Notes: generated by a model not told the origin, from the letters alone. Positions 1 through 15,100 are shown, counted from the stretch's first letter. The stretch: DNA of 64,000 bases from Sweltsa coloradensis (GCA_024449915.1 JAMZAV010000900.1:1-64000); one strand, 5' to 3'. Made by a program: numbers and translations.

Positions 1-107
1 CCTAATCCGTCCGACCTCAGGTTAGTAGTCGAACTCGAGCCTGTCGGGACTTGCCACGGATACCACCGCTCGATCGTGAAGTTGATGCACGTGTCTTTCT
101 CATCCAG
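1..107 (-). CDS. Mcr: Mcr exon 26 (partial): receptor-binding domain
   Basis: From residue 1590: LDEKDTCINFTIERWYP, continuing exon 25. After WYP (about position 57) the in-frame reading stays open to the window edge but no longer looks like the family. The exon may end at a GT (57) or a GC donor (GCAAGT, 54), or be shifted by one base; see findings. Confidence 0.75.
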   Translation of the reverse strand, partial: MDEKDTCINFTIERWYPWQVPTGSSSTTNLRSDGL

Positions 108-3100
108 CTGCGACAAAACAAACAAGAATATCAAGTGATATGACTTACAAAGTGTACTCAACAGCTAACATGCAGGCTAGGGATGTGCGAACCCACTATT
201 TTTACTTCAATCTTGAACTTTCCCAGTTAAAAAAAACAAAGTTTGAACTTTACAAAAATTTTGAACTGTATCGAACTCGAACCCAACTTAACGGTAGTAT
301 ATCAAACCGTCATAGTAGGTAAAATAGTGATTAGTCTGGACCGGCACCTCCACCAGGAAAGTATGTAACTTCGGGACCGGCACATCCACCATCCACTTTT
401 TTTGTTTTTAAATTTGTTCCTGTAAACTGAGAACCATTTTTTGACTTATCAAATAATATGTGACCGCACACCACTACAAATTAGTAAAAAAAAATTTTTT
501 TTTTCGAACTTCAAACTTTTTTTGAACTTGAACCGAACTCGAACTTAAAAAAAGTTTGAGTTCGAATTTCGAACGTTCGCACATCCCTAATGCAGGCACC
601 TGCAAGGATAGATTGAAGATCTACAAGGCCAAGAAACACTCGTACTCACATAATCAAAGTAGAAGAGGACCTTCTGCTCTTGAAAACGAGCCCGCTGCAA
701 GTTCCTGACTTGCTGCGAGCGGATGTACGCGTCCAGCTTCTGCTGCTGGATGATGTAGCCCGTCGGTATCGCAAAGTCCAGCACCGCCATGCCCGATCGT
801 ACGGACTCGTTCACGTTTGTCCACCTGTGAAGGGAAGGAAACTGTTTAAAGGATTGTGTGCATGTTTGACAAACAAATCTGAAATTAACCCTCGGTCCCT
901 CGCGTGGGGTTCTAAAAACCCCAGGGTCTACATTCGACTCTGTCTCTCTGCATCGGACTGTTTTACCGACTCTAATCTCAGTACCTTCAAGTCACTCTAT
1001 CTGTTAGCAAAATTTGTTACCCTCTAATCATTAGGGCTTTTAGTGTTGTTATATTGCCGGTCTGAACGTGGCTGGGGTTGCTGAAACCCTGCGCGAGTGA
1101 TCACGTTACAGTAACTGCATCGGGAAACTCAATGCTATTTTGGCTTAAATTTTGAATTTTTGAATTTTGGAAAAATTCTTCTTGCAATTTACCAACTGGT
1201 TCATGTTTATTGCTAAAGTGTAAAACAAAACTTAAAATTAAATTATTTTGACACCTTTTTTGAATATTTTGAAAATGTCCATTTTTTAAATCTGAAATAT
1301 AGCCAACAATAAAAAAATATTTCATACAAAAATGTTCACTGGCAATTTATTTCACTGCCCTCCCAGTAACAACCACCTACTTAGTAGTTCCACAAATCGA
1401 AATCATATGAGCAGACAGAAAAATCCAAAACATCCTACTGCACTAATTACAGCCCAAAGTAGTTAGGGGTTTGAGAAACCCCACGTGAGGGATGGTGTTA
1501 AGAAATTCCGCGCAAGTGACGGAGAGTTAACAAATTGTGCTATCCCAGGTAGTACACATGATGATGACAACATGCAAGCAGAATTTACTTCTTGCGTGGC
1601 CCTACTATACGTTTGGTTAAATGCATTGTGTTTGTGTGTACTTAGCTGATTTTTAGTGGCCACCATCGGCCTGACGAGTCCCAGAAGGATGAAACGCGTC
1701 ATGGATTAAGGTAACAAACAACTTTAAATTAGCTGCAGTTGTCATCAGCAGGTGAAAAGTTTTGTTGCCCCTAGCCTCAGGGCTGGGCTTTCCCAAGCTG
1801 GCAATCCTTCTCCAATCTAAACTAAACTAGCCAGTTTGCCTTTTCCACACTTTGTAATAGGTAGTTACAATTAAGAAATAGGTGAATGGAGCAATAAATA
1901 CTTTAAATGGTTCCCTAAAAAAAATACATGGATAAAGTAACAAGCAAAGGTACAGTAGTAGGGAACAAAGTTAGATTTAATCAACAGATTATCAAAGAAC
2001 ATAAAATTAAATCTCCTACAGCATTGAAATGTAGGTACCAAGTAGACAGGGAGGACCCTTTCAAAAACCACTAGCCCCACTCGTCTTCCCCCCAGGGTCA
2101 CCAAACACATTCTGTACCAAACTTATATATATTCATATTCATATTCATTCATTTATTGTACATAGATCCCCAATAGATTAAAGGTACATGGGATATTATA
2201 CATAGTCACAGTAGTAGTATTAATCTAAAAGAGTTCAACTAGAATCACAGAAAATTGTCAATAAAATAAAATGAGTTACAGAGTAAAAAGGTTTTTAGTT
2301 ATTTTTAAAACTATCTTCACTCCCGATGTCCTTGAGCTCAGCTGGCAGGTTATTGTATAGTCGGATCCCCTGGTTACTAGGGCTTTTCAGTCCCATGGCT
2401 AGCCTCACTGTGTCCCGGTGTAGGTCTCTCTGCTGTCTGGTGGCATAATTATGGCAGTCCTCATTTCTTCTGAATTCATGTAGTCTCTTGCGGGTGCTCA
2501 TCACCGATTCAAAGATATAGAGATCCGCTAAGGTAAGTATACCCATCTCAGAGAAAAGCTTTCGACAAGAGTGCCGCCTACCAACTCCTTTTAAAATTTG
2601 CACAGCTCTTTTCTGTATAATAAAAATCTTCATAAAAACTTTCTTACATGAGGAGCCCCATAGAAGGATACCATAACGAAGGAGGGATTCGAAGTAAGCA
2701 AAATACACTGTTCTAGCCGGGCCAGGTCCTATTCTTCTTTGACAATTCTGATAGCGAAGCAGGCCGTGCTCAGTTTCTTAGCGAGATTATCAGTGTGCAG
2801 GTCCCACTTCAGCGAGTAATAGTAATGCCAAGGGACGAGGTAGATTGTACTTCCGGCAGCGGTTGTCCCCGATAGTATAAGTCGAGCGGCTGTGCCTTTC
2901 TATGCCCCAGGTTAAAAAGCATTGTCGCAGTCTTTGTGGCATTCATTGCCAGCTGGTTATTCTGGAGCCATAGAGACTTCGCGTCGAGTTCCATTTGCGC
3001 TACATTAGCAGCCTCTGCGAGCCGTTTTCCCCAGCACAAATATGTGAAATCGTCAGCATATGTGAGAACAAAGGAGAGGGGCGAGCAGGAACGACGGTCA

Positions 3101-6100
3101 TTGACATAGATGATAAAATACACTGGTCCCAAAACTGTCCCCTGTGGAACCCCCGTTGTGGTCCCAAGCCATGCAGATTGAATCACTTCAACGTTCTTAC
3201 CAACAACACTCTTCACTCGGACTGAAGGGTAATGTCAACCATAAACCAAACCAAACCATAAAGAATGAATGTTAACCAAAGGTTGTGTCCAGTTTTTATC
3301 ATACCAGACCCACGCACAGATGAAATGTGATGAATAGATGGAAAGAGGGGAAACTAGATTAAATGAATAATATTTCAATAGCTACTGCAAACCTTAAAAA
3401 AAAACTTTAAGAAAATAATAAAACTAAGGAAGCATTTTGAAGCATTTAAAGACCATGTGATTTAGCATCTATATTGAACTTAACAACACCTTACCTCTGA
3501 CAGCTGTAGTAAGTGATGTGCGACTGATTGCGGCCGTGCAGTGAGGAACGCGCTCGCAAGGAGAACGATCGCATGGGAGGTTTGGTCTGGAACTTGGCTA
3601 TGTCCACGTTGTACTGTACGGACATCTGGAGGATAGCGTAGCCGGCACCCTTGGCTTGCACCTTGACCGTGCCCCAAGCTTCCGGTATCTGAAAGAGACG
3701 AGCAGAGTGAGCACTAATATCTCCGTCTTGCCAGCATTCATAACACAATCAGGAGAAGACATTGGTAGAATTTTAATGAATAAAATAGTCATTTTAAAAA
3801 CAAAGTGTGGTTAGAGGATCCTGGACAATATCGGTAAATCAGTGTCCAACTGGAATTACTTGTGTATGAATTTTTCAAGTAATACCGTATTACTACATAA
3901 AATATAGGCCGCTGGTACATTTTATGATATCAAGTTCAAAAAGTGGGACACTACTTTAAGTATTCTGCAACAAATCTAATTTGAGTCCTCGGTAATTCTC
4001 CTTCCAACCCCTCCCTGTTGCCACCCATCCCAATTCTTTATTTTACACCAACCCCTAACCAACAGCCAGCCTACTTTTTAGTTCATTCAATTCAAAACTA
4101 ATTATTTGCATCCATTTGACTAATAGGGACTTACATTATAGAGACTACCTCTTCACTCACTGAGGAAGTTAATATCGATCCCCATTTCCAACAATAAAGT
4201 TGAATGGGAGTTGTGTGAGCCTAGCTCGCTCGCTCGCCAACACTCACCTCTATCTTCTGCAGCTGTGCGATGTTGTTGGCGTTGACGTGGATGATCTTGG
4301 TCTGTCCCGGCAACGCAGTGGCCTCGATGGTCACCGTCAGAGAGGAGACGTCCCTCAGACGAGAGCTGTCTGTGTACTCTATAAGAGCCTTCATCGCAAT
4401 CGCAGAGTCCTAGAACAAGAAATAGGAGGTCGTTGAGAGGGTGCAACAACTTGTCCATCTACTTTTTTAAATGTCGGGAAACTTTGACCAAAATAACGTG
4501 GACTAAAGCACACATTTTTAATTCACAAATCTTCAAAAAAATTACGAGATTGTAATACAGTAAGATCTCTCTTATCCGATGTTCCGTGTTAACCGAGCCG
4601 CAAAAAAAAAAAAAAAAAAAAAAAATTAAAGTTTTAAATACGTAAATAAAACATAAAAATAATTACAGACGCCGCGCCGCACTTTTTTAAATGTACTCGC
4701 ATACATTTGTAGGCATGCCTTACGAGTGAGTGCAAAGAAGATAGATCGGCGATATATCTCGACTTTCGAGCAGTGTGCATCAGTGTACTGAGCGTATAGA
4801 GTTCAGTGGTCAGTGTGCGTCGGGCGCATCGCCGGTAAGCGTCAGTGCCACCCACCGAGCATATAGAGGTCAGTGTGCGTCGCGCGCCTGCGCGTGCGCA
4901 TACGATCCAGCCATCTCACACACAGCTGTTCATGGATGGTCGTTGTGGAACTAGATGCAATCATGTTTCAACCGATTCACGAAATTCGTAATCACGACGC
5001 ATTGAATTGTTATTCCTGGGCTTATCTTATTTCTTTCCCAGACTTATCTTGCGTCGTGAGCTTCAGCGCGGGCATAGTAGTGAGAGGTTTTCCCACATGA
5101 GAAAGAGAGCTAGGCCTAGGCCTATGTTTGCATTGTAGGCCTAGGCCTACTGCGTCGAGTTTAGGCCTAGGCCTAGGCCTAGACATACGTTTTTATTACG
5201 ACATGTAGGCCTAATTGTGTACGTGTGTTCGTGAGCTTGAATTACAAGCTATTAAATCATTTAGTATACCCTGTATGAAGTGTATCGTGTGTATTTTATG
5301 TTCCTTTATCCATTACATGTGTCATATATCATTTTACCACATCAGGCTATGCTACGAGAGCAAATAAAACAATTGATCCGCGCCATCCGAGTTTTTCGCA
5401 AATCCGAGGTGCCCCCGGTCTCATCCAACTCGGATAAGAGAGATCTTACTGTAATTAATAGGCCTAATGACTTTTGAATTGAAATATTAAAATACTGAAA
5501 TTTGGGTTCAAGGAGTCATATTTTACAATCAATTCAATGTTGAACTGCAGTGTTACTCTAAAATTATTGCTAAATGAAAAAAAAAGTTTTCAGTGGACAT
5601 TCTTGATCCATATAGCCTTTAGTTTTGAGAGTATGAAATTTTAGAGAAACACAGTATTCTTTTAGATTGCGAACCTTGATATTCTTCAAGAAATGCAGTG
5701 ACTATGTGCAATAAGTTCAGCTTTATTCATAGCAACCTACACTGTTAAAAGACACAAACTAGGGGTGGGCGAACCTAGGTTTTTGACTTTCAAGCCGAAC
5801 TCGAACTTTTGAACCAAAAATTTTCGAACTTCGAACTCGAGCCAAACTTTTGAAAATCCATTATTATTCTGTAACGAATAGACAGAATTTTTTTTTTTTT
5901 TAAAGTTGTAAAAAATCTTTAATTTAAATATAAAAGCTAAAAATAAAGGCTCCATTTCGTCATAAAAAATTCAATTATTTCTAACTATTTTTTTCAAATT
6001 TTGCGTATTTTCAAATTTCCCGACGTTAAGTTTCAATAATGTTGGTACTTCGTAAATCAAGAAGCAAAATTTCTAGTTTGTGATTATTATGTTGCCGACC

Positions 6101-9100
6101 CTGCACGACGAGTGTGAGTTGTGACGATCGAGCCAATCACAGATGCGCACCGCCTTCTAACAGATAACTTCGTCTTCGTCGTGACGTCATGGCGTGACAA
6201 AACGAGAACTTTTCAAGGCGCTGGAACTTGGAAAATCAGCTGTTAGAAATATCCAGTATGGCGATCGCTGCTTTGTTGTTTTATTACGCGAACGATGTAT
6301 TCAATCAGTTTTTGGCGTGTTTTTGGCGTAATTTCAAGACAAAGTTCGTTTAAAGTTCGAAGTTTTGATAAAAACCGAACTCGAGCCTAAAAAGTCGAGC
6401 CCGAGCCGAGCCGAACTTCAAAAAAAGCTCGGCTCGGGCTCGACTTTTCGAACGTTCGCCCACCCCTAACACAAACATATTTATTTAGCACTTTCCAACT
6501 TTTAGCAGTCTGTGTGTGGATTAATGACAGAGACGTAGGAAAACACTATCAAGTAACCTAAAACTAGGCCTAGAGGACTGACCTGGGTCGACGCCCACCC
6601 CCCGTCCGTCAGCCGCTGTGCGTTGAGCCACTTGACGATGGAGTCGGTCATCACCTCTTGCCGCTTGACGTACACAAGAAGTGCGTAGGCCGTCGTCTCG
6701 ATGTTGATTGCGTCGTACTTGTACGGTAGCCGCGGCAACAGGAACGGCTTCTGGTTCTCTTGCTTGGTCGGGGGTGAGGGGACGTGCTCCTTGCCCCAGT
6801 ACATCAGGCCATCTAAACACAACACTACACGTCATGTCCGAGGCTAACCAGCATTAATTGTGCCATGTGATAATCATCACGAAAACTCTGGAGAATTAAA
6901 ATATTTAACACAGAAAATCTGTCCTAAAACATACAATACACGATCAACAATGTTACCCATCTACCATTGCACAACTTTGTTCATACTGACACTGATTAAC
7001 ATTTTTTTTCTCCTGGTTTTGGTGAATTTGTTTGCAAAAATTGTCTGAAGAAAAGAAAAAAAGCAACAATGTAAGGAGAACTTCATAAATAGTGACTGTT
7101 ACCTGCAAGTCTACTATTGTCTTAATGATTACCTTACAGATACAATCACAAAAATTTGCTGTTATACTTGATATTATTGATGACTGCTTAAATGAACCTT
7201 ATTACTAGAGCCCCGTAAAATTCGCGATCGCGAAATCGCATATTTTGATAAACATTGCTTTATTGGATCAAATGTCGGCGTTTCATAGCAAGAGGAGTCC
7301 AAAAAATATAATAATTAAAACGCGAAATTCGCGAAATCGGCATTATAACACCGCCAATCGCGAAATCCTCGGTTTGAAGCGAAATAACCACAAAATCTCG
7401 CAAAATTGCAGTTTTTTAATCTAAAAGTGAGCAATTTGCAAAAAAAAACAAAAAAAAATAAAAAATATTGTTTTTTAAAGTGAAAATTTCCATTAAAAAT
7501 TTAAATCAAAGTTTTGCGTATTTTTCCATACATCAGGCATGCGTATTTATTTCGTCCCCCCCCACCCCCCCCCCCGGCGTCTAGATTTTCTCACGGCGAT
7601 CGTTAGGCCGGCCGTGACTGCCGCCTGTCTTCGTCACGTCGATCGCTAGGCCGGCCGCTCACTTCCCGAGCCCCATGCTCTCGCTGCCGCATTCCATCTC
7701 GACACACCTACGCGCCGACCAATGAACGGCTTGTATTGTAGTTCGCTCGGCAACAGTTCATTGTCGTCCCGTTCCGTCTGCTCCGCTCACTCAGCCGTTT
7801 CTATTGTTGTGGGTGGTTGTGGGCTTGCGTCAATCTATCTAGTCGCATCTTCGTCTGCATACAGTTCCTGAAGAAATGTGATTTTCGCGAGTGCTTGTTT
7901 CGATTTTTATTTAGGCTGTGTTTAGCGTTGTTGCTCTCGTATTTATCTTCAACATGCCTAAACCGGCTCCAAGTGCTGCTTGCAGAGTCGATCAGTATAA
8001 AAATGAAGGATTTTATCTTAGTGATAAGAAGATATTGATGTGCAAGTATTGTGACTGCCGACTTCAACACGAACGCCGCGATACACTACAGAAACATGTG
8101 GAGTCGGCCCCATCATTGCAAAAAAAACTCAAAGCTGTTGCATCTTCAGCTCCTCAGAAGCGTCAGTTATCTATCGGAGACGCGTATGTTAACGCAAAAC
8201 GAGTGAAAGAAGATAAAAACGAGTTTATTTTAGATACAACTAAGCCTTTTAAGTGCAGGCATTGCAGTTGAAAAGCTCGACCATCCAAGCCTGCGAACCT
8301 GGATGAACAGGTATGTGAAAGGAAGTGGGGACTTGCCTTCTGCCGATAGGCTTAGGCGAAAGTACATACCTATTGTTGGCGAGCAGCAGAAAACGAAATT
8401 AAAATGAAATTAGAGGCAAAGAAATAATCGTATTCTGTGATGAAACTACAGACAAAGGGGGCAATTGCATATTTAATATTCTATTTCGGATTGTTGAAGC
8501 GTCTGACAAACAGGAGCTGTTTCTAGTAGCAACTGCTGTGCTTGACCGTGCTGATGGTGCTACATGCACTCAAGCATAGTTGATACACTAAAAATTTTTT
8601 CTGTGGAGTATGAGAACCTGTTTTGGCAGTTGTGTCTGATTCTGCCAGATATATGACTTTATGTGCAAGAACCCTACGGGGTCTGGGGGGGACCATCTCA
8701 TACATGTACATGTGGCCCACAAGATAAATATTGTGGGCCAAATGTGGCAGAATTCGTTGGACGAAGCCAACACTGTAGTTGGCAAAATAAAGTCAGCTTT
8801 CTTAAAATACAAGAAAACGAAAACACCAATATTTGGCTTTCCTGCGAGAGAAGTATGGAGCAGCCCTCACCTAAAATAAAACTGTTTCCTATGCCTGTTT
8901 TAACTCGGTGGAACTCCTGGTTTTTCATCTGCAATGTATGTCAGTGAGTTTTTGGATGACATAATTGATTTTATGGAGTCACTTACTGACGAAAATGCTG
9001 GAGTAAGATTTTTAAAAAACATCTCCCCTGACAATTTAGCCATAATTAAATTGCAGCTGAAGTTTGTTACAGACAACTGCCCAAAATGACGGATTTAAAT

Positions 9101-12100
9101 AGATTTTCTAGAGGGTAGCAGTTCCCCCACTGCACATTTGCTGCACTCCAAACTGAATACTTGGTTTAACAAGCTGGATATGCTAGCCAAAGGAGTATTC
9201 TTACGGAAGTAGTAATCATCTGGCGAATTTGGTTGCCATAAAAAGGGCTGATGCTAAAGAGTTGTTAAAAATGACGCCCCAAAAAAGCCACACAAGTTGA
9301 AATCATTGTGCAGAGGATCCATCAAAAAAAATGTTTGTGGCTGTGGATTTCTTGTTAAACCCCAGGAATGTTGTGCGCAATGACATTCTTTAAGATAAAA
9401 CAAGATCAAACAAACTTGAAACAAGTGGGCAACTTTTAAAAATATCTTTTGATTCGTTTATTTAGGGGGATTCAATCTTCAAGGAACTAGTCCAAGAAGC
9501 ATAAATAAAACCCGTGTTAAGCATGTTGACATAGTCAAGTTGCTATGCTCCATGAAGGCAGACCATTCATCTTTCGCAACAAGTTCACTAAAGGCATTTG
9601 GATGCCAACAAACAATGTTGACGCCGAGAGGTCTATATCTCGTTACTCGCTCATAGTAAATGATCGCAGGCGAAGCTTAAAACCTGAGAATGCAGAGATC
9701 ATCACCATGGTTTGCATTTAGTTAAATACAGGTATGCCTATTTTTCACCATTGGATTAATGCAAATTGAATTAAATCAACAATACATTGTTTTTAAATAT
9801 ATTTTTTAACTTTCAGGAAGCTTGATGGAAGAAATTACCTAGGGCCCTCCAACTCAAGTTAACCGTACTTAGTGGAACTTGTCAGCATACCTGGATGGAT
9901 GAAAATTGACTTAGCTTACGCCTTAGAACATTCATATTTTATTCTAACTTGTTTTATAACACTGCACAGTTTTTTATTTCTTGCAGAACTATGTAGCCAT
10001 TTGAAAGTTACAATAATTATCATATTGATGTATTGCATCGGTACTTACAGAAAATATAAAGATAACTACAGCGGTATTTATTTACTTCTCAATTAACAGC
10101 AATGGACCCTACGTACATGACATACCTGCATGATACTTGATGCTAATAATAAGTTCCATGTTGGTAGGGCCTATATATGCCATTTAGAGCACGCTTATCA
10201 CATTTGGGGAATTTCAAAAAAAATATTATAATTGCGAGTGTATCGCATACAGCTGAAAATAATAACACCGCTTTAACACCGAAATCTAGTATTTTTAAAA
10301 CGAATTTTGGAAAAAAATAAAACCGCTTTCACGGGGCTCTACTCATTACTTTTCTTTAATGAATATTTACAATTTGTTATGTATTATTTTGAGTTTCTAA
10401 ATAATGACGTATTTTTATTGTCTTATCTTACTTAGTAGTTAGTATTTGTAAACATGAGTTTGTACTTGGTAGGTCTATTAGCTGAAAGGACAGATACACT
10501 ATAAATTGTGTTGTCATATTAGTTCAACTTTTTTCTTCGAGTTCGAGTTCGAGTACATGAAAAATTGACCTTTTCGAGTTCGAGTTCAAAGTAAAAAATC
10601 CCTAAAAGAGAAGAGAATGAAAATAAAATAGGTAGGCCTAATCAAAAATGAAAATCTTTGAGCCTACCTACTTCAATATGGCAAATTAACAAATATATCA
10701 AATAACTAGGCCTCCTAGGCCTTAGCCTAAACAGGAAACTAATGGTGACTGATAAAGTCTAGGGTAGCCTAGTAGTCTAGGTCTAGCAGAACACAGGCTA
10801 GGGGCCTAGCCTAGATTGTTCTACCAGTCTTGCCCTAGGCCTAGCTCTTACTGGCCAAAGGGCTTAGAATAGCTAGAAGACAAACATAGCCTAGGAGCCC
10901 TACCTGTCTTACTAAGAGAACTTGGGTCTTGGCTCTAGTCCCTAGGCCTAGCCTTACACCAATAACATTAATTTGGTCACAGCTTAGGCCTAGGTGATAA
11001 AGTAAAGGCTTTTTGTAGTAGGCCCTCCCCTAGGCCTAGGGTCCTAGCCTTACCAGACGCCTAGACTAGCTAGCCTAGGCTAGGCCCTAGGCTTTAGGGG
11101 CCTAAGCCTAGCTTAAGCCGCGTTCACATAGAGTGATTTAGACTATGGTTTAAAGTTGAACAATGTGATTTACGTGGAAGCGTTCACACAGATGACTAAT
11201 GTCTAAGAATTAAGAACTATGACTAAGCTGTGATTAAGAAAGATAACTAACGTTCATCTTCTTAGTCACTTGTTAGTAACAACCTATCAACGGTCGCTAC
11301 GTCACAACGATACGGCTAATGAAATCATTGCTATACACAAGTCAAATGTTGTCTGTTATTTACTTGCCTAGTATTTTAATTGAAAAATTGACTGTTTCCG
11401 CTTCTGTTCTGCTTCCTGTTGGTTCTGACGTCTTAAAAATTAGGTTAGGTTTGACAACACATTATAGATGATTTTGAAGATTCTTTCAACGAGTTTGTTG
11501 GAATCGAGTGCGAGTATGACTAAGTTAGGGGGCGGAGCCGACGTTCTAACGTTAGTCAGGTGCTAGTCTTAGTTATTAATCATTAAACATTAAACCATAG
11601 TAAGGCCATTCTAGACGCTAAATTGACTTCATTGAAGAGTTGCTTTTTGTAACTAATTATTGAAATAACATGTATTAGGCTATGAAAAAAAAATTAAAAA
11701 AAAATATTGTCCCTATTTTAGGGGCGTACCGGCTGTTTAATTTGCATATTGCGCCTTATTGCGCTATCAAGTCCAATTTCAAAACGGCTTTTCAGATTAT
11801 CTTAATTTTTTTTTATTAATTTCGTCATCTCTTTGTTCATATAGTGAACAAGTTTCGTAAGGTTTTGCGGAAGGGATTACAAGTTATGAATTTTTTTATT
11901 TAACCCATTGAGTTGAGTGTTGGGGCAAATTTTATGGGGCAAATAAAAAAATTCATAACTTGTAATCCCTTCCGCAAAACCTTACGAAACTTGTTCACTA
12001 TATGAACAAAGAGATGACGAAATTAATTTAAAAAAATGAAGATAATCTGAAAAGCCGTTTTGAAATTGGACTTGATAGCGCAATTAGGCGCAATATGCAA

Positions 12101-15100
12101 ATTAAACAGCCGGTACGCCCCGAAAATAGGGACAATATTTTTTTTCATTTTTTTTTCATAGCCTAATACATGTTATTTCAATAATTAGTTACAAAAAGCA
12201 ACTCTTCAATGAAGTCAATTTAGCGTCTAGAATGGCCTTATGTGCACGCGCCTTTAGCCTAGGATAGTGGCATTATTCTCCCTTGTATTCTTTCCACTGC
12301 CATTCTTATTTCTTGTAAGTAAAGAATGGAATTTCGTAATTTAAAAAAATCAAAAATCAAAATAAAAATAATATAATAATATCTAGGATAAAAATCGTCT
12401 TAAGTCCTATCCAAGATGCAAATTCAATATTCATGTTTACTTCACACACCAGCTGATACATAGGCGGCCATCTTGTCACCGCCTGCTATAGAAAGAATAA
12501 GAATCAACACACAACACACACACAAGGTCCCCTGTATCTACTCCTAGCGGAGGTCTTACGAAGCCGTAAAGTAAGGTCATCCAGACGCGAAATTAGAAGC
12601 CATCTTGGATCACAAACCACCTAGTTTCGTCATGGCGCCCACTACTCTGCGTTGTATTTGGTGTTGTGTGTTATTTATATTTGAGCATATTCTCTCATTC
12701 AAATGACGGGGTGTGTAGCACCAAATTGTTCGGAAAGCTCCAGGGAAGGTGTTAGACTATTTAGATTTCCTTCTTTTCCGAGAAGAAGAGCTAAATGGGT
12801 CTAAAATTGCAGGCGTGATGGACAGCATTGACAGCTCCAGATTGAGTGAGGTATGTAGCTAACCTAGCGAATTGCAATTATATTTTTATGTTCTGTATTT
12901 AGATTGGTATGGACTCTTGGCCCTCAGCAAGAGTTTAAAGTTTAACATATTTAATTAGGCCTAGGTGGGCATATCCTTTGGCAGGCTAGAGGAGAGGCCT
13001 AGGCCCACTTTGGCAGGCTAGTAGGGGCTTAGGCCCTAGATCTAGGCCTAGGCCCCAAATACTAGCCGCCTAGGCTTAGGCCTATATTTATTGCATGGCA
13101 AATTCATAATGAGTACTTCACTAAACCAAGGGATAGGGCCTAGGCTTACACTAAACCATGGGATAAGGCCTAGGAGGCTAGGCCTAGGCCTAACCCTAGG
13201 CTTTGTGTGATCCCTTCTCCATAGGCCTAGGCCTAGGACCTTGGCCAAGTGATTTACACAAAGACCTGGTCATAAAGGGTTTAGGTAGGCCTACAAACAA
13301 AACAACCCCAATTAAACATAGGGCTAGCTAGGCTCTAGCAGAGTAGTTAGGCCTAGCCTCTGAGGCTAACGGTACCGGTACCTAGCACTGGCCTTCAATA
13401 TAGGTTAATTGAACGTAGGCCTAGGCCTACAAAACAAACTGCGTAGCTCCGGCTAAATTAGCAGTCGTCAATCTATCTTGTTGTTGTTGTTGTTGTTGTC
13501 TCTCACTCCTGCAGTTGGTCAAGGACCGGTGGCATTTCTAGGCAGCTTGTATTTGGGGCCTATCTAGGGCCTAAGCCCCTGTGTAAATCAATTCTGTAGG
13601 TTTAGGGCCTCCCTAGTCAATTAGTCAAGCCTATACTGTAAAAATAGAACACAACATAATTGTCCCTTCTCTTAGGGCAACTTTACCCCGTTCCCGTAGC
13701 TACGGTTAAAATAGCAGGCGTAAATTTACCGTCACAGGCCTAGCCCTAGTTTACAGCTAAAATTGATCATGTAAATTTTCTGTAGCTAACTGTTAAATAG
13801 CCGCAGGGTATTTTGTATGGCAAATTGCATGTGGGATGTAGGCCTACATGAAGTACATGTGTTTTTTTTTGCTATCTTAAGCCCTACCCTAACAAACCCT
13901 GGATCCAAAAGGCCTACGGTTCTCTACTCCGTATAATTAATTTGGTTATTGTGCCAAACAGCACTAGGCGGTTTGGTAAAAGTTAGTTTGAACCAAACCG
14001 AACGAACATGTCCAAATTAAAGTATGTAGGCCTAGGCCTATCTATGCCTACCAAATATAAGCTCCCGCACTCTTGCGCAATACCGCAATACTCTAACCTG
14101 GACCCTCTACAACTTTGCATTTATAAATAATTAAATAAATAAATTTGTACCCACGCAGTTATAACTGATTTTCAGTGGAACAAGTCCTTCCATATGTAGA
14201 AGCACGGGATGTCGTATGCGGCAAGTTTAGGCACAATCGCATAATTACCATAAATTGACCTAGGCCTACAACTACGGATAAGCCTTAGGCCTAGTTGTAG
14301 CCATGGATTTGGACTATTTAGTATTTATTCTTGTTAAGATTTAGACACATCATTCCTTTCTTGTCCACAGGAACACAACAACAAGCCTCCACTCCAGTGC
14401 CACCTGTGCAAGACAACCAGCCTAGTGCAGACAACCAGCCACCAGTGCAAGACAACCCAGCCTTCAGTGCAAGACAACCAGCCTTCAGTGTAGACAACCA
14501 GCCACCAGTGCAAGACAACCAGCCACCTGTGTAGACAACCAGCCTCCAGTGCAAGACAACCAGCCACCTGTGCAATACAACCAGCCTCACTGTAGGACAA
14601 CCAGCCTTCAGTGTAGGACAATCGGCCACCAGTGAACATGAAAGATCGAACGACAAAGATTTTTACTACCTAGTGGGTTTCGGAACTAAAAATTGTATCA
14701 TTTGTGGTTTGTCTATGGTCATCAAATTATTTACGGTCACTATACCTAAGTGTAGGTAACAAGGCTTTTCCAAGCAAGGTTGCCTCTAACTTCTCAGCCA
14801 TTTGGAATATCGGTTGCCGGTTGCCCCCTGCCGGTTTGCTGGGTTTGGGAGTTGATAGGCCCTACTGCGGTGCAGGTAGGCCTACACTTCGGTGCACTTC
14901 CGGAAAAATTTTGAACATAATTTTCCTTGTGGGGAAGTAGGGTATCTTCTTTACTTGTGTCATGAGCCAATTAGAAAAACGTTTTGAAGACAATTCTCCA
15001 AAAAGTATTTTCAGGTAGGCCTAGGCCTGGCCTGGCTACCTACACTTCGCCGCACTTCCGTAAAATTGTGGACATAATTTTCCCTTTGTGGAAGTATTCT

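Larger units (their letters stand above)
7206..10341 (+). mobile_element. Decayed autonomous hAT transposon, 3.1 kb, intron 21
   Basis: Ends are inverted repeats TAGAGCCCCGTRAAA (left 7206, right 10341), flanked by a 7/8-matched duplication CTTATTAC/CTCATTAC (7198-7205 and 10342-10349). TAGAG fits the hAT end consensus YARNG. The interior holds transposase remnants on the plus strand, listed separately. Confidence 0.87.

Noticed and set aside
14318..14656. 112-codon Cys/Trp-rich open frame (-) (GGWLSCT repeats)
   Set aside because: It is the reverse reading of a 21-bp minisatellite, with no other sign of coding.
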